The notes: a model not told the origin generated them from the letters alone. DNA of 64,000 nt from Nocardioides immobilis (GCF_003515065.1 NZ_QXGH01000037.1:1-64000), one strand, 5' to 3'; positions 41,774 to 50,828 are shown, counted from the stretch's first letter. A program made the numbers and translations.

Positions 41774-43164
41774 CGGCCACGCAGGAGAGCACCGCGGTCC
41801 AGGTTCCCCACGTCGTCAAGGGAGAACTCCTCACCGGAGCCGATTGCGAGTACGGACGCGCTGGTGAACGGTTCAGCACGCCCGCCCTGGACCTCAACGC
41901 GCTGGTGTGGCCACGGAACGTGCCCGGGCCCGCCTTCGACGTACCCGTCGCCGAGATCATCGACCTGCTGGTGGAGGTGGGCGACTGGCTGCGCGGCGAT
42001 CCTGAGGGTCTCCTCGAGCAAGCCCTGGCCGCCGCCCGTCGTACCAGCCCGCTCCCGGCCGAGGTCGTCGACCGGTCCTACGAGCACCTGCCGAAGGTGT
42101 TCGGTCGCGCGAGCATGGAGTTCCAGATCAGGGCGGAGCTCGGCGGCCCCGACGTGCTGGACGGGTGGCGCGAGGTCGTCGACGCCCCGACGGGGCGGGT
42201 CCACCGGATCCGCGCGTTCCCGCCGCGACTCCTTCACGTCATCGCCGGCAACTCGCCCGGAGTCGCCGCCGTCTCGATCGTGCGCGGAGCGCTGATCAAG
42301 GGGCTGAACCTGATCAAGATCCCGTCGAACGACCTCTTCACCGCGCCCGCGATCCTGCAGGCGATGGCGCACGTCGCCCCCGGGCATCCGGTGACCCGAT
42401 CGTTCTCAGCGGCGTACTGGCGCGGCGGCGACGAGCGGGTGGAGGGGACCCTGTTCCGCCCGCAGTTCTTCGACAAGCTCGTCGCGTGGGGTGGCGGCGA
42501 GACCATCGTGAACGCGCAGAAGTACGTCGGGCCCGGCTTTGAGCTGGTCGCGTTCGACCCGAAGACGTCCATCTCGCTGGTGGGCCGTGAGGCCTTCGAG
42601 TCCGACGCGATGCTCGCAGCAGTGGCCGACCTCGCGGCCGCCGACGCGACTCTCGTCGAGCAGCAGGCCTGCGCGTCCTCGCGGTTCCAGTTCGTCGAGG
42701 GTTCCGTCGAGGACGTGGACCGCTACTGCGCGCTGCTCCACTCGCGGATGGGGACGGAGCGGCCGACGACGAGCGTCGCCGGCCGGCCGCTCCCCGCCGA
42801 GCTCCGTGAGGAGATCGAAGGACTTCGGGGCATGGAGGACTTCTATCGCGTCTGGGGGGACTACGCCGGGTCCGGCGTCGTGATCCGCTCGGAGGACCCC
42901 GTGGACTTCCATCCCGACTTCCGCACGGTCAACGTCGTCCCGGTCGCAGACCTCGCCGAAGGAGTGGCATTCGCCAACGTGGCCACCCAGACGGTCGGCG
43001 TCTACCCGCCCGAGCGGAAGGCGGCGCTGAGGGATCCGCTCGCCGCGATGGGCGTCCAGCGCGTGGTGAGGCTCGGCTCGGCCGGCGGCGTGGAGACCGG
43101 CCTGCCCCACGACGGCTTCATGCCCCTGGCGCGGTTCGTGCGCTGGGTCAACGACGAAGGCTGA
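41770..43164 (+). CDS. LuxC-like acyl-CoA reductase
   Basis: A protein of 464 residues of the LuxC acyl-CoA reductase family (aldehyde-dehydrogenase superfamily). LLHVIAGNSPGVAAVSIVRG near 155 and IPSNDLFTAPAILQAM near 182 are family-typical, the catalytic Cys is in VEQQACASSRFQF near residue 300, and the C-terminal half contains VNVVPVADLAEGVAFANVAT. LuxC reduces an acyl-CoA or acyl-enzyme thioester to an aldehyde with NADPH. The ATG overlaps the LuxE-like stop. No luxAB-type luciferase is adjacent, so the aldehyde is for metabolism. Confidence 0.85.
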   Translation: MTATQESTAVQVPHVVKGELLTGADCEYGRAGERFSTPALDLNALVWPRNVPGPAFDVPVAEIIDLLVEVGDWLRGDPEGLLEQALAAARRTSPLPAEVVDRSYEHLPKVFGRASMEFQIRAELGGPDVLDGWREVVDAPTGRVHRIRAFPPRLLHVIAGNSPGVAAVSIVRGALIKGLNLIKIPSNDLFTAPAILQAMAHVAPGHPVTRSFSAAYWRGGDERVEGTLFRPQFFDKLVAWGGGETIVNAQKYVGPGFELVAFDPKTSISLVGREAFESDAMLAAVADLAAADATLVEQQACASSRFQFVEGSVEDVDRYCALLHSRMGTERPTTSVAGRPLPAELREEIEGLRGMEDFYRVWGDYAGSGVVIRSEDPVDFHPDFRTVNVVPVADLAEGVAFANVATQTVGVYPPERKAALRDPLAAMGVQRVVRLGSAGGVETGLPHDGFMPLARFVRWVNDEG

Positions 43165-43177
43165 GGAGATGTCGACC

Positions 43178-44038
43178 ATGTCTGCACGGACGGAGCAGCG
43201 CCGGTGGCTCATCACGGGCGTCTCGAGCGGTCTGGGGCGTGCGCTCGCACAGCATCTCCTCGGCCGCGGGGACACCGTCCTCGGCACGTTGCGCAAGCAG
43301 GACCAGGCGCGTGAGTTCGAGGACCTCGCGCCCGGGCGGTCCATCGCGCTGCTGCTCGACCTATCGGACCACAGCGCGATCTCGGTCCAGGTCCCGGAGG
43401 CGGTGGACCGCGTGGGTGGGCTGGACGTGCTGGTCAACAACGCCGGCTACTCGCTGATCGGGGCCATCGAGGAGACGTCGGACGCCGAGGCTGACGAGAT
43501 CATGGCGGTCAACTTCTTCGGCGCGGTCCGGCTGACCCGGGCGGTGCTGCCGTACTTCCGTAAGCAGCACGCCGGACACGTCGTCAACGTCTCGTCGTTG
43601 GCGGGCACGATCGGGTTCCCCTGGACGGCGATGTACTCGGCTTCCAAGAGCGCGCTCGCGACCTGGTCCGACGCACTTGCTGCGGAGACGGCGTCCTTCG
43701 GCGTCAAGGTCACCTGCCTCGAGCCGGGCGGGCTCCGCACGAGCTTCGCCTCGTCGAGCCTGCAGTCGACCCGCGCCTCCCTTCCGGAGTACGCCGAGCC
43801 GGTCGCCGCCGTCAAGCAGCGGTACGCCGCGGCGGCGGACCAGATGCCCAACGACCCCGACAGGGCCGCGGCTGTGATCGCCGGGCTTGTCGCAATGGAG
43901 GACCCGCCCTTGCGCGCCGCGCTGGGAGCGGACGGACACGCCTACCTCGGCCAGGCACTGCAGCAGCGGCTGGCCACCTATGCGGAGCACCGAGCCAGCA
44001 CCGCGGCAATCGCGTTCGAGGCGGCCGCCACCAGCTGA
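43178..44038 (+). CDS. SDR-family oxidoreductase
   Basis: A protein of 286 residues. TGVSSGLGRALAQ nucleotide motif near residue 14, NNAGYSLIGAIEE near 86, VNVSSLAGTIGFP near 136 and YSASKSALA near 151-159. An Arg after strand 2 (GTLRKQ) suggests NADP. GAGGAG at 43163-43168 is directly against an ATG at 43169 but nine bases from the ATG at 43178, so the latter is preferred. It follows the LuxC-like gene by 13 bases and may reduce the aldehyde or another carbonyl. Confidence 0.82.
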   Translation: MSARTEQRRWLITGVSSGLGRALAQHLLGRGDTVLGTLRKQDQAREFEDLAPGRSIALLLDLSDHSAISVQVPEAVDRVGGLDVLVNNAGYSLIGAIEETSDAEADEIMAVNFFGAVRLTRAVLPYFRKQHAGHVVNVSSLAGTIGFPWTAMYSASKSALATWSDALAAETASFGVKVTCLEPGGLRTSFASSSLQSTRASLPEYAEPVAAVKQRYAAAADQMPNDPDRAAAVIAGLVAMEDPPLRAALGADGHAYLGQALQQRLATYAEHRASTAAIAFEAAATS

Positions 44039-44076
44039 GTCCACCCGCTCGACAACAACCCCGAAGGAGCAGCACC

Positions 44077-45015
44077 ATGCCCACCCAGACAATCATCCGG
44101 ACCCCGCTGTCCGACCACGTCGGTCTCGAGCTGGCAGGGATCGACCTCGACCAGCCGCTCAGCGAGTCCACGAAGCAGGAGTTCCGGGACGCGTGGATCG
44201 ACTCCGGCCTCCTGCTTCTCCGCGGCGCGCTGCACTCGCCCGAGGCGCACATGCGCCTGAGCGAGGTGTTCGGCGAGATGGAGCCGTCCGCCACGTCGTT
44301 CCTCAACTCGGTGGAGAACCCGTTCCTGATGGAGCTCCGCCAGCGGCCGGACAACCCCAGGTCACGTCGCTACGTGATCGACGGGGAGACGAGAGTGGGC
44401 TACATCGGCTGGCACTGGGACCAGTCCTTCATGCCGACCATCGTGCGCGGCGCGGTGCTTCGGATGGTCGAGCCTGCGGCTGCCGGTGGACTGACCGGGT
44501 TCATCGACGCGATCGCGGCGTACGACCGGCTGACCGAGGAGACCAAGGCCCGGATCGACGGTCTCGAGGTCGTCTACGAGTTCAACCCCGCGATGGAGGA
44601 GAACCTCGGGTTCCCGCGCGGCGTGGTGTCGTTGAACCAGTCGTCCGCGCCGCGCAACTTCCCGCCCGTGGTCCACCCGCTGGTCATCACCCAGCCCGAG
44701 ACAGGTCGCAAGGTCCTCAAGTTGTCGCCGACGCACTACAAGACCGTGCTCGGGATGGACCAGGCCGAGGCCGACGCGCTCGTCGCCGAGCTCGCCGACG
44801 TCCTGACCGAGGACACCTACGCCTACTACCACCGCTGGGACACCGATGACGTGATCATCTGGGACAACTGGCGCGTCATCCACTCCGTCACCGGCGTTCC
44901 TGAAGGAGTCTCGCGCCTGGGGATCCGGACGACGATCTCCGGCGACTACAACGTCGGTCGCTACCTCGACCCCACGCTCGACAAGAACAACCCGCCCGAC
45001 CGGTTCGACGACTGA
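44077..45015 (+). CDS. TauD/TfdA-family Fe(II)/2-oxoglutarate dioxygenase
   Basis: A protein of 312 residues. The facial triad is visible as His113-x-Asp115 (WHWDQSF) and His269 (NWRVIHSV), with the 2-oxoglutarate Arg in LGIRTTI near residue 282. The family hydroxylates an activated C-H next to a sulfonate, sulfate, ether or carboxylate, often causing loss of the leaving group (taurine, alkyl sulfates, 2,4-D). Good ribosome site GAAGGAG. It lies between an SDR and an NDMA-type alcohol dehydrogenase, 14 bases apart from the latter. Substrate unknown. Confidence 0.87.
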   Translation: MPTQTIIRTPLSDHVGLELAGIDLDQPLSESTKQEFRDAWIDSGLLLLRGALHSPEAHMRLSEVFGEMEPSATSFLNSVENPFLMELRQRPDNPRSRRYVIDGETRVGYIGWHWDQSFMPTIVRGAVLRMVEPAAAGGLTGFIDAIAAYDRLTEETKARIDGLEVVYEFNPAMEENLGFPRGVVSLNQSSAPRNFPPVVHPLVITQPETGRKVLKLSPTHYKTVLGMDQAEADALVAELADVLTEDTYAYYHRWDTDDVIIWDNWRVIHSVTGVPEGVSRLGIRTTISGDYNVGRYLDPTLDKNNPPDRFDD

Positions 45016-45029
45016 AGCCGGGCGCCGAC

Positions 45030-46151
45030 GTGACGACGACGACCAGGGCTGCCGTGATGTGGCAGCCCGGACAGTGGTGGGACATCGTCGAGCTCGAGCT
45101 CGACGACCCCAAGGCACACGAGGTGATGGTGCGGTTCGAGGCATCCGGCCTGTGCCACTCCGACGACCACGTGCGCACCGGCGACGTACCCGTGCGCTAC
45201 CCGATGGTGGGTGGGCACGAAGGCGCCGGCGTGGTGGAGAAGATCGGGTCGTCGGTCGACCGGGTCAAGGTCGGTGACCGGGTGGTCTGCTCCTTCATCC
45301 CGGTCTGCGGCACCTGCCGGCCGTGCGCTGTGGGTATGCAGAACCTGTGCGAGAGCGGGCGCAACGCCGGCACCGGGGCGCTGCTCGACGACACATTCCG
45401 CTTCCACAAGGGCGGGCATGACCTCGGCGGCATGTGCGCCGTCGGGTCCTTCTCCGAGCGGGCGGTCGTCAACGAGTCGGCCTGCGTCCCGTTGCCCGAT
45501 GACATCCCGTTCGAGCTCGGAGCCCTCGTCGGGTGCGGCGTCCCGACCGGATGGGGGACCGCGGTGAACGCGGCAGGTGTGCGGCCCGGGCAGACCGTTG
45601 TGGTGTACGGCGCCGGAGGGATCGGCATCAACGCGGTGCAGGGAGCCGCCTACGCGGGTGCCCGCACCCTCGTCGTCGTCGACCCCGTTGAGTTCAAGCG
45701 CGAGAAGGCGCTGGAGTTCGGCGCCACCCATGCCTTCGCGTCGGCGGAGGAGGCGCTCGAGCTCGTGACTGCCGACACGTGGGGTCGGCTCGCCGACCAC
45801 GCCCTGGTCACCATGGGTGTGTTGTCGAGTGAGACCGTCAAGCACGCCGTCAACGTCGTCGGCAAGAACGGCACCGTGACCGTCACCGCGGTCGGGAACG
45901 TGCAGGAGTTCGCGGTCCAGGCGCATGCTGGGGCGCTCGTCGGCTACCAGAAGAAGATCCAAGGCACCCTGTTCGGCGGCGGCAGCCCCCTCGCCGAGAT
46001 CCCGCGGATGTTCGACCTCTACCGGTCAGGGCACCTGAGGCTGGACGAGCTGATCACCACGCGCTACAAGCTCGAGCAGATCAGCCAGGGCTACCAGGAC
46101 ATGCTGGACGGCAAGAACCTGCGCGGCATGATCATCCACGAACACCTGTGA
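45030..46151 (+). CDS. NDMA-dependent (mycofactocin-type) zinc alcohol dehydrogenase
   Basis: A medium-chain dehydrogenase of 373 residues matching the Rxyl_3153 NDMA-dependent family (TIGR03989 type). Catalytic zinc ligands are in SGLCHSDDH and GGHEGAGVV, and the structural zinc loop has the four-Cys spacing CGTCRPC-x7-C. The NAD site is VYGAGGIGINAVQG near 193. Such enzymes hold NAD tightly and use an external acceptor, often mycofactocin. They oxidise alcohols to aldehydes. GTG start. The stop overlaps the start region of the next aldehyde dehydrogenase frame. Confidence 0.85.
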   Translation: MTTTTRAAVMWQPGQWWDIVELELDDPKAHEVMVRFEASGLCHSDDHVRTGDVPVRYPMVGGHEGAGVVEKIGSSVDRVKVGDRVVCSFIPVCGTCRPCAVGMQNLCESGRNAGTGALLDDTFRFHKGGHDLGGMCAVGSFSERAVVNESACVPLPDDIPFELGALVGCGVPTGWGTAVNAAGVRPGQTVVVYGAGGIGINAVQGAAYAGARTLVVVDPVEFKREKALEFGATHAFASAEEALELVTADTWGRLADHALVTMGVLSSETVKHAVNVVGKNGTVTVTAVGNVQEFAVQAHAGALVGYQKKIQGTLFGGGSPLAEIPRMFDLYRSGHLRLDELITTRYKLEQISQGYQDMLDGKNLRGMIIHEHL

Positions 46152-46207
46152 GGTCGACGATGAAGGAAGCTCCCGCCCTGATCTCCCCGCTCCTGGAGGA
46201 GAACACC

Positions 46208-47626
46208 ATGCTGGTCGGCGGGAAGTGGCTGGCCGCCACGTCCACCGAGACGATCGACGTGCTCAACCCGGCAACCGCAGAGCTGTTGACCCGGATCCCG
46301 CGCGGAAGAGCGGACGATGTCGGCGCCGCGATCGACGCGGCCGCTCTGGCCCTCCCCGCGTGGCGTAGTGCCAGTCCGGCAGTGCGAGCCGCGCTGCTGC
46401 GGCGCTGGGCGGACGTCATCGACCAGCACGCGGCGGAGATCGAGGCTCTGGAGTCGATCGACGTCGGCCGCCCCTCCGCGGGCCCGCGGCCGCTGGGTGG
46501 GATGCTGCAGTTCGTCGCGGGACAGGTCGACAAGCTGCACGGCGAGTCACTGCCGACGCACACCCCCACGAACCTCGGACTCACCGTCCGGGAGCCGTAC
46601 GGCGTCGTGGGCGCGATCATCCCGTGGAACGCGCCCGCGCCGATGTTCGTGCTGGACGTGGCGCCGGCCATCGGCGCTGGAAACACCATCGTCGTCAAGC
46701 CGGCCGAGGACGCCCCGTTGGCGTCGCTCGCGCTGGCTCGCCTCGCTGAGGAGGCGGGCATTCCCCCCGGCGTGATCAATGTCGTGACCGGCTACGGCCA
46801 CGAGGCCGGAGCGGCCCTGGCCGGGGATCCGCGGATCCGCCGGCTCAGCTTCACGGGTTCCCCCGCCGCCGGTGCGGCCGTCATGGCGGCCTGCGCGAAG
46901 AACCTCACGCCCCTCCACCTCGAGCTCGGCGGCAAGTCGCCGCACCTCGTGTTCGCGGACGCCGACCTGGACAAGGCGGTGCCGGCGATCGTTCGCGGCA
47001 TCACCATGAACAGTGGCCAGATCTGCATGGCCGGATCGCGGGTGGTCGTCGAGCGGTCCGTCCACGCCGAGCTGGTCGAGCGGCTCGCCCACGGTCTGGC
47101 TCAGGTGAGTGTCGGTCGGTGGGACCAGCCCGTCCAGATGGGACCACTGGTCAGCTCCCGGCAGCGGGAGCGGGTCCTGGACTACATCAAGGCCGGCCAG
47201 GAGGACGGTGCCCGCCTGGTCGCAGGGGGCGGTACGCCGAGCGGCGAGACCTACGACGACGGGTACTTCGTCGAGCCGACCCTGTTCGACGACGTCGATC
47301 CTCAGTCGCGGATCGCGCAGGAGGAGATCTTCGGCCCCGTCCTGTCGGTGATCCCGGTCGACGACGAGGAGAGCGCGATCGCGGTCGCCAACGGCACCGT
47401 CTACGGGCTCGCCGCCTACGTGTGGACCCGCGACGTGGCTCGTGCGGTCCGGGTCGCCAAGGCCATCGAGGCCGGACAGGTGTCGGTCAACGCCGGCGGA
47501 GCCTGGGACGCCATCGGCGCACCCTTCGGCGGCTACAAGAACAGCGGGTTCGGCCGGACCCAGGGCGCGGACGCCGTGCTCGAGCACACCCAGGTCAAGA
47601 CCATCACCATCGACGGCACGCCCTGA
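46208..47626 (+). CDS. Aldehyde dehydrogenase family protein
   Basis: A protein of 472 residues. The start chosen, ATG 46208, has GGAGGAGAACACC in front and begins MLVGGKWLAA, the normal ALDH start; a GTG at 46148 overlapping the previous stop would add 20 residues. PWNAPAPMFVLDVAPAIGAG, KPAEDAPLASLALARL, LELGGKSPHLVF (Glu) and SGQICMAGSRVVVE (Cys about 273) are intact. It oxidises the aldehyde formed by the coupled alcohol dehydrogenase. A perfect hairpin terminator follows. Confidence 0.88.
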   Translation: MLVGGKWLAATSTETIDVLNPATAELLTRIPRGRADDVGAAIDAAALALPAWRSASPAVRAALLRRWADVIDQHAAEIEALESIDVGRPSAGPRPLGGMLQFVAGQVDKLHGESLPTHTPTNLGLTVREPYGVVGAIIPWNAPAPMFVLDVAPAIGAGNTIVVKPAEDAPLASLALARLAEEAGIPPGVINVVTGYGHEAGAALAGDPRIRRLSFTGSPAAGAAVMAACAKNLTPLHLELGGKSPHLVFADADLDKAVPAIVRGITMNSGQICMAGSRVVVERSVHAELVERLAHGLAQVSVGRWDQPVQMGPLVSSRQRERVLDYIKAGQEDGARLVAGGGTPSGETYDDGYFVEPTLFDDVDPQSRIAQEEIFGPVLSVIPVDDEESAIAVANGTVYGLAAYVWTRDVARAVRVAKAIEAGQVSVNAGGAWDAIGAPFGGYKNSGFGRTQGADAVLEHTQVKTITIDGTP

Positions 47627-47661
47627 GCCTGGATCCACGCTGAGAATTGCCCGTGTGAGCT

Positions 47662-47687
47662 GCGGGCCGACGAGACCGTCGGCCCGC
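47662..47687. terminator. Perfect 11-bp stem terminator between convergent genes
   Basis: GCGGGCCGACG-AGAC-CGTCGGCCCGC. It sits between the aldehyde dehydrogenase stop and the convergent acyl-CoA dehydrogenase stop and could serve both strands. Confidence 0.7.
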
Positions 47688-47694
47688 GACCTGC

Positions 47695-48810
47695 CTACAG
47701 GCTGAGCCGCTTGGCGATCAGCTCGCGGTGGTGGGCGGGTGAGCCGAGCAGCTGCTCGGACCCCTTGGCCCGCTTGAAGTACAGGTGCGCCGGGTGCTCC
47801 CAGGTGAAGCCGATCCCGCCGTGCAGCTGGATGCTCTCCGCCGCGATGTGGTAGTACGCGGTCGAGCAGTACGTCTTCGCGATCGAGGCCGCGAGCGGCA
47901 GCTCCGGCGAGCTCGACTCGACCGCCGAGGACGCGTGGTAGGCAGCGGAGCGAGCGGACTCTAGCTCGACGAGCATGTCGGCGAGCTTGTGCTTGACGGC
48001 CTGGAAGGAGCCGACAGGCCTGCCGAACTGCTCCCTGACCTTGACGTAGTCGACGGTCGTCTCGAGCACCCGGGCCGCGCCGCCCACCTGCTCGCAGGCC
48101 AGGGCGGCGGCCGCGATGTCGAGGACGCGGCTCAGCACGTCCCAGCCCCGGCCCTCGACGCCGAGAAGGTTCGCCGGCGTCTCGTCGAACGTGAGCGTGG
48201 CCAGGCGGCGGGTCTGGTCCAGCGTCGGGAGCGAGGTCACCGTCACCCCGCGCTCCTTGGCGTCCACGGTGAAGAGGGAGGTGCCCGCCGCTGTCTGCGC
48301 GGCGACGACGACGAGGTCAGCCTGCGCGCCGTCGAGGACGTAGGACTTGGCACCGCTGATGATGAAGCCCTCGCCGTCGGGCACGGCGGTGGCCTCGATG
48401 CCGTCCTCTGTCCATCGGCCGTTCGCCTCGACCAGGGCGAGCGTGGCCACCGTGCGGCCTTCGGCGATCCCTGGCAGGTGCAGGCGGGCTGCCTCGGTGT
48501 CACCCGACTCCAGGATGGTCGTGGCGGCGAGCACCACGGTCGAGAACAGCGGTGAGCAGAGCAGGGCGCGGCCGGCCTCCTCCAGCACGACGGAGAGCTC
48601 GCCGAAGCCGAACCCGGCTCCGCCGTACTCCTCCGGGATGGCGATGGACTGGATGCCGAGCTGGTCCGCCATCAGCTTCCACACGCTCGTGTCGTAGCCG
48701 AGGTCGGTGTCCAGCAGGGCGCGGACCTGCGCCTCGTCGGAGTAGGAGGCGAGGAACTTCCGCACCACGGCGCGCAGCTCCTCCTGCTCGGGGGTGAAGA
48801 TGAGGGGCAC
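47695..48810 (-). CDS. Acyl-CoA dehydrogenase family protein
   Basis: A protein of 371 residues with a GTG start after GAGGAGAGCC. GIQSIAIPEEYGGAGFGFGE near residue 52, FIISGAKSYVLDGAQADLVV near 149 and EQFGRPVGSFQAVKHKLADM near 260. The end is HGGIGFTWEHPAHLYFKRAK and no GT-EI tail is present, similar to the divergent subunit class. Another, more canonical ACAD is encoded 900 bases downstream on the same strand, so the two may act together. Divergent from the enoyl-CoA hydratase. Confidence 0.85.
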   Translation of the reverse strand: MPLIFTPEQEELRAVVRKFLASYSDEAQVRALLDTDLGYDTSVWKLMADQLGIQSIAIPEEYGGAGFGFGELSVVLEEAGRALLCSPLFSTVVLAATTILESGDTEAARLHLPGIAEGRTVATLALVEANGRWTEDGIEATAVPDGEGFIISGAKSYVLDGAQADLVVVAAQTAAGTSLFTVDAKERGVTVTSLPTLDQTRRLATLTFDETPANLLGVEGRGWDVLSRVLDIAAAALACEQVGGAARVLETTVDYVKVREQFGRPVGSFQAVKHKLADMLVELESARSAAYHASSAVESSSPELPLAASIAKTYCSTAYYHIAAESIQLHGGIGFTWEHPAHLYFKRAKGSEQLLGSPAHHRELIAKRLSL

Positions 48811-48831
48811 GGCTCTCCTCGAGGCTGCGGG

Positions 48832-48872
48832 AATGGATAGAATGAGTATAATCCATTAACTGATTGGCGCAA
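48832..48872. promoter_or_regulatory. Divergent promoter with inverted repeat, ACAD / enoyl-CoA hydratase
   Basis: A perfect inverted repeat AATGGAT-N12-ATCCATT (48832-48857) surrounds a minus-strand -10 TATACT (complement of 48845-48850), with a -35-like TTGCGC 16 bases away. TTAACTGATT (48856-48865) overlaps the right arm and recurs at other promoters of the island. Confidence 0.55.
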
Positions 48873-48886
48873 CGTGAGGAGCTGAA

Positions 48887-49717
48887 GTGGACACGTCCGA
48901 GGGACAGCAGGAATTCGAGGCGCTGCAGGTGACGAAGGACGGGCCGGTCCGGATCGTCACCATGAACCGCCCGGAGAGCCTCAACGCCGCGGACGCGGTG
49001 ATGCACCGCGAGCTCGCCGCCGTGTGGGGGCTGCTGGCCGCCGATCCCGGGTGTCGGGCGGTGGTTCTCACCGGCGCCGGGCGGGCGTTCAGTGCGGGTG
49101 GCGATCTGCCGAGGATGGTGGCGACGCAGCAGGACCAGGAGATCCAGGACGAGGTCTTCGCCGAGGCTCGCGCGACCGTGCTCGGCATGATCGAGCTGCC
49201 CCAGCCGCTGATCGCCGCGGTCAACGGGCCGGCGGTGGGACTAGGCGCCAGCCTGGTGTCGTTGTGCGACCTGGCCATCGCCTCGGAGAAGGCCTTCCTG
49301 GCGGACCCGCACCTGGGCGTGGGCCTGGTGCCGGCTGACGGGGCCGCCCTCCTGTGGCCGATGTTGATGGGCCTCATGCGAGCCAAGGAGTACGTCTTCA
49401 CCGGTGAGCGGATCACCGCCCAGCAAGCGCTGGAGTGGGGTTTGGTCAACCGGGTGGTCGCGCCCGACGACGTGCTGCCGGACGCCGTGGCGCTCGCGCA
49501 CCGGCTCGCCGGGCACCCCGCGCGAGCCCTGCGCGACACCAAGCGCCTGATGAACCTCCACGCCAGCCGGGTGCTGGTCGGGATGCTGGACCAGGCCTTG
49601 GCCTGTGAGCGGGCGAGCGTGAACTCCGCCGATCACGCCGAGCTGTCGATGCAGCTGATCGCTGCGAGCGAGGCGCGGGTCAGAAGCCGAGGTTCCGCCC
49701 GACCAGGTCGAGCATGA
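48887..49717 (+). CDS. Enoyl-CoA hydratase/isomerase family protein
   Basis: A crotonase-fold protein of 276 residues. The oxyanion-hole strand GAGRAFSAGGDLPRM lies near residue 62 and NGPAVGLGASLVSLCDLAIA near 108. PHLGVGLVPADGAALLWP around 140 carries Asp rather than the second hydratase Glu, so isomerase or other crotonase chemistry is possible. GTG start with a GAGGAG site nearby. The 3' end overlaps the convergent ACAD by 38 bases. It acts on acyl-CoA esters in the same pathway as the flanking ACADs. Confidence 0.85.
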   Translation: MDTSEGQQEFEALQVTKDGPVRIVTMNRPESLNAADAVMHRELAAVWGLLAADPGCRAVVLTGAGRAFSAGGDLPRMVATQQDQEIQDEVFAEARATVLGMIELPQPLIAAVNGPAVGLGASLVSLCDLAIASEKAFLADPHLGVGLVPADGAALLWPMLMGLMRAKEYVFTGERITAQQALEWGLVNRVVAPDDVLPDAVALAHRLAGHPARALRDTKRLMNLHASRVLVGMLDQALACERASVNSADHAELSMQLIAASEARVRSRGSARPGRA

Positions 49718-50828
49718 TCTCGTTGGTGCCGCCGTAGATCCGCTGCACCCGCGAGTCGCGCCAGAGACGCGCGATCTCATACTCGTTCATGTAGCCGTAG
49801 CCGCCGTGGAGCTGGAGGCAGCGGTCGATGATCCGCCACTGGGTCTCGGTCGTCCACCACTTGGCGCCCGCGGCCTCGTCGGCGGTGAGCTCGCCGGAGT
49901 TGACGCCGAGGATGCACGTGTCGACGTACGTCTGCATCACGTCCAGCTCGATCTGCATCTGGGCAAGGGCGTGCCGGTTGACCTGGAAGGTCCCGATGGG
50001 ACTGCCGAACGCCTTGCGCTCGCGGGCGTACTCGGTGGTGAGCTCGATGGCCCGCCTGGCCTGCGCGACCGCATGGATCGCGATCCCGAGCCGCTCAGCC
50101 GGAAGATTGCTCATCAGGTGGTAGAAGCCGCGGTTCTCCTCGCCGATGAGGTTCTCGACGGGCACGCGGACATTGTCGAAGAACAGCTCGGCGGTGTCGG
50201 CGGCCCGCTGGCCGATCTTGTCCAGCTTGCGACCGCGGGTGAACCCCTCCGTGCCCGTCTCGACGACGATCAGGCTGATCCCCTGGTGGGCCTTCTCCGC
50301 GGTCGGGTCGGTCCGCGCCGCGACCACTACGAGGTCGGCTAGCAGCCCGTTGCTGATGAAGGTCTTCGAGCCGTTGATGACGTAGTGGTCACCGTCCCGA
50401 CGTGCGGTGGCCTTCAGGTTCGCCAGGTCGGAGCCGGCGCCCGGCTCTGACATCGCGATGGCGGTGATGTACTCGCCGGAGACGAACTTCGGGAGCCACC
50501 GCTTCTTCTGCTCCTCGGTGGTGAGCTTGCGGAAGTAACCGGAGAGGATGTCGTTCTGCACGCCGAGGCCGATGCCGACCGTCCCGGTCGCCCAGTACTC
50601 CTCGTTCAGGATGGCGTTGAAACGGAAGTCCTCGAGATCGGCGCCGCCGTACTCCTCCGGCATCTCCCAGCCGATCAGGCCCAGCGCGCCCGCCTTGAGC
50701 CAGACCTCACGGTCGACGTACCCCTGGGCCTCCCACTCCTCGGAGTGCGGAGCGCACTCCTTCTCGAAGAAGGTCCGAGCGGTCTGCCGGAAGTCTTCGT
50801 GCTCCGGCTCGAAAATGGTGCGGCGCAT
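49680..50828 (-). CDS. Acyl-CoA dehydrogenase
   Basis: A canonical ACAD of 382 residues from ATG 50828 (AGAAGGG upstream); an upstream in-frame start adding seven residues is less likely. GLIGWEMPEEYGGADLEDF near 50, AMSEPGAGSDLANLKATARR near 128, NGSKTFISNGLLADLVVVAA near 156. The C-terminal HGGYGYMNEYEIARLWRDSR contains the probable catalytic Glu and is followed by IYGGTNEIMLDLVGRNLGF. It introduces a 2,3-double bond in a medium or long acyl-CoA. Divergent from the FadR-type regulator, which is the likely controller. Confidence 0.9.
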   Translation of the reverse strand: MRRTIFEPEHEDFRQTARTFFEKECAPHSEEWEAQGYVDREVWLKAGALGLIGWEMPEEYGGADLEDFRFNAILNEEYWATGTVGIGLGVQNDILSGYFRKLTTEEQKKRWLPKFVSGEYITAIAMSEPGAGSDLANLKATARRDGDHYVINGSKTFISNGLLADLVVVAARTDPTAEKAHQGISLIVVETGTEGFTRGRKLDKIGQRAADTAELFFDNVRVPVENLIGEENRGFYHLMSNLPAERLGIAIHAVAQARRAIELTTEYARERKAFGSPIGTFQVNRHALAQMQIELDVMQTYVDTCILGVNSGELTADEAAGAKWWTTETQWRIIDRCLQLHGGYGYMNEYEIARLWRDSRVQRIYGGTNEIMLDLVGRNLGF

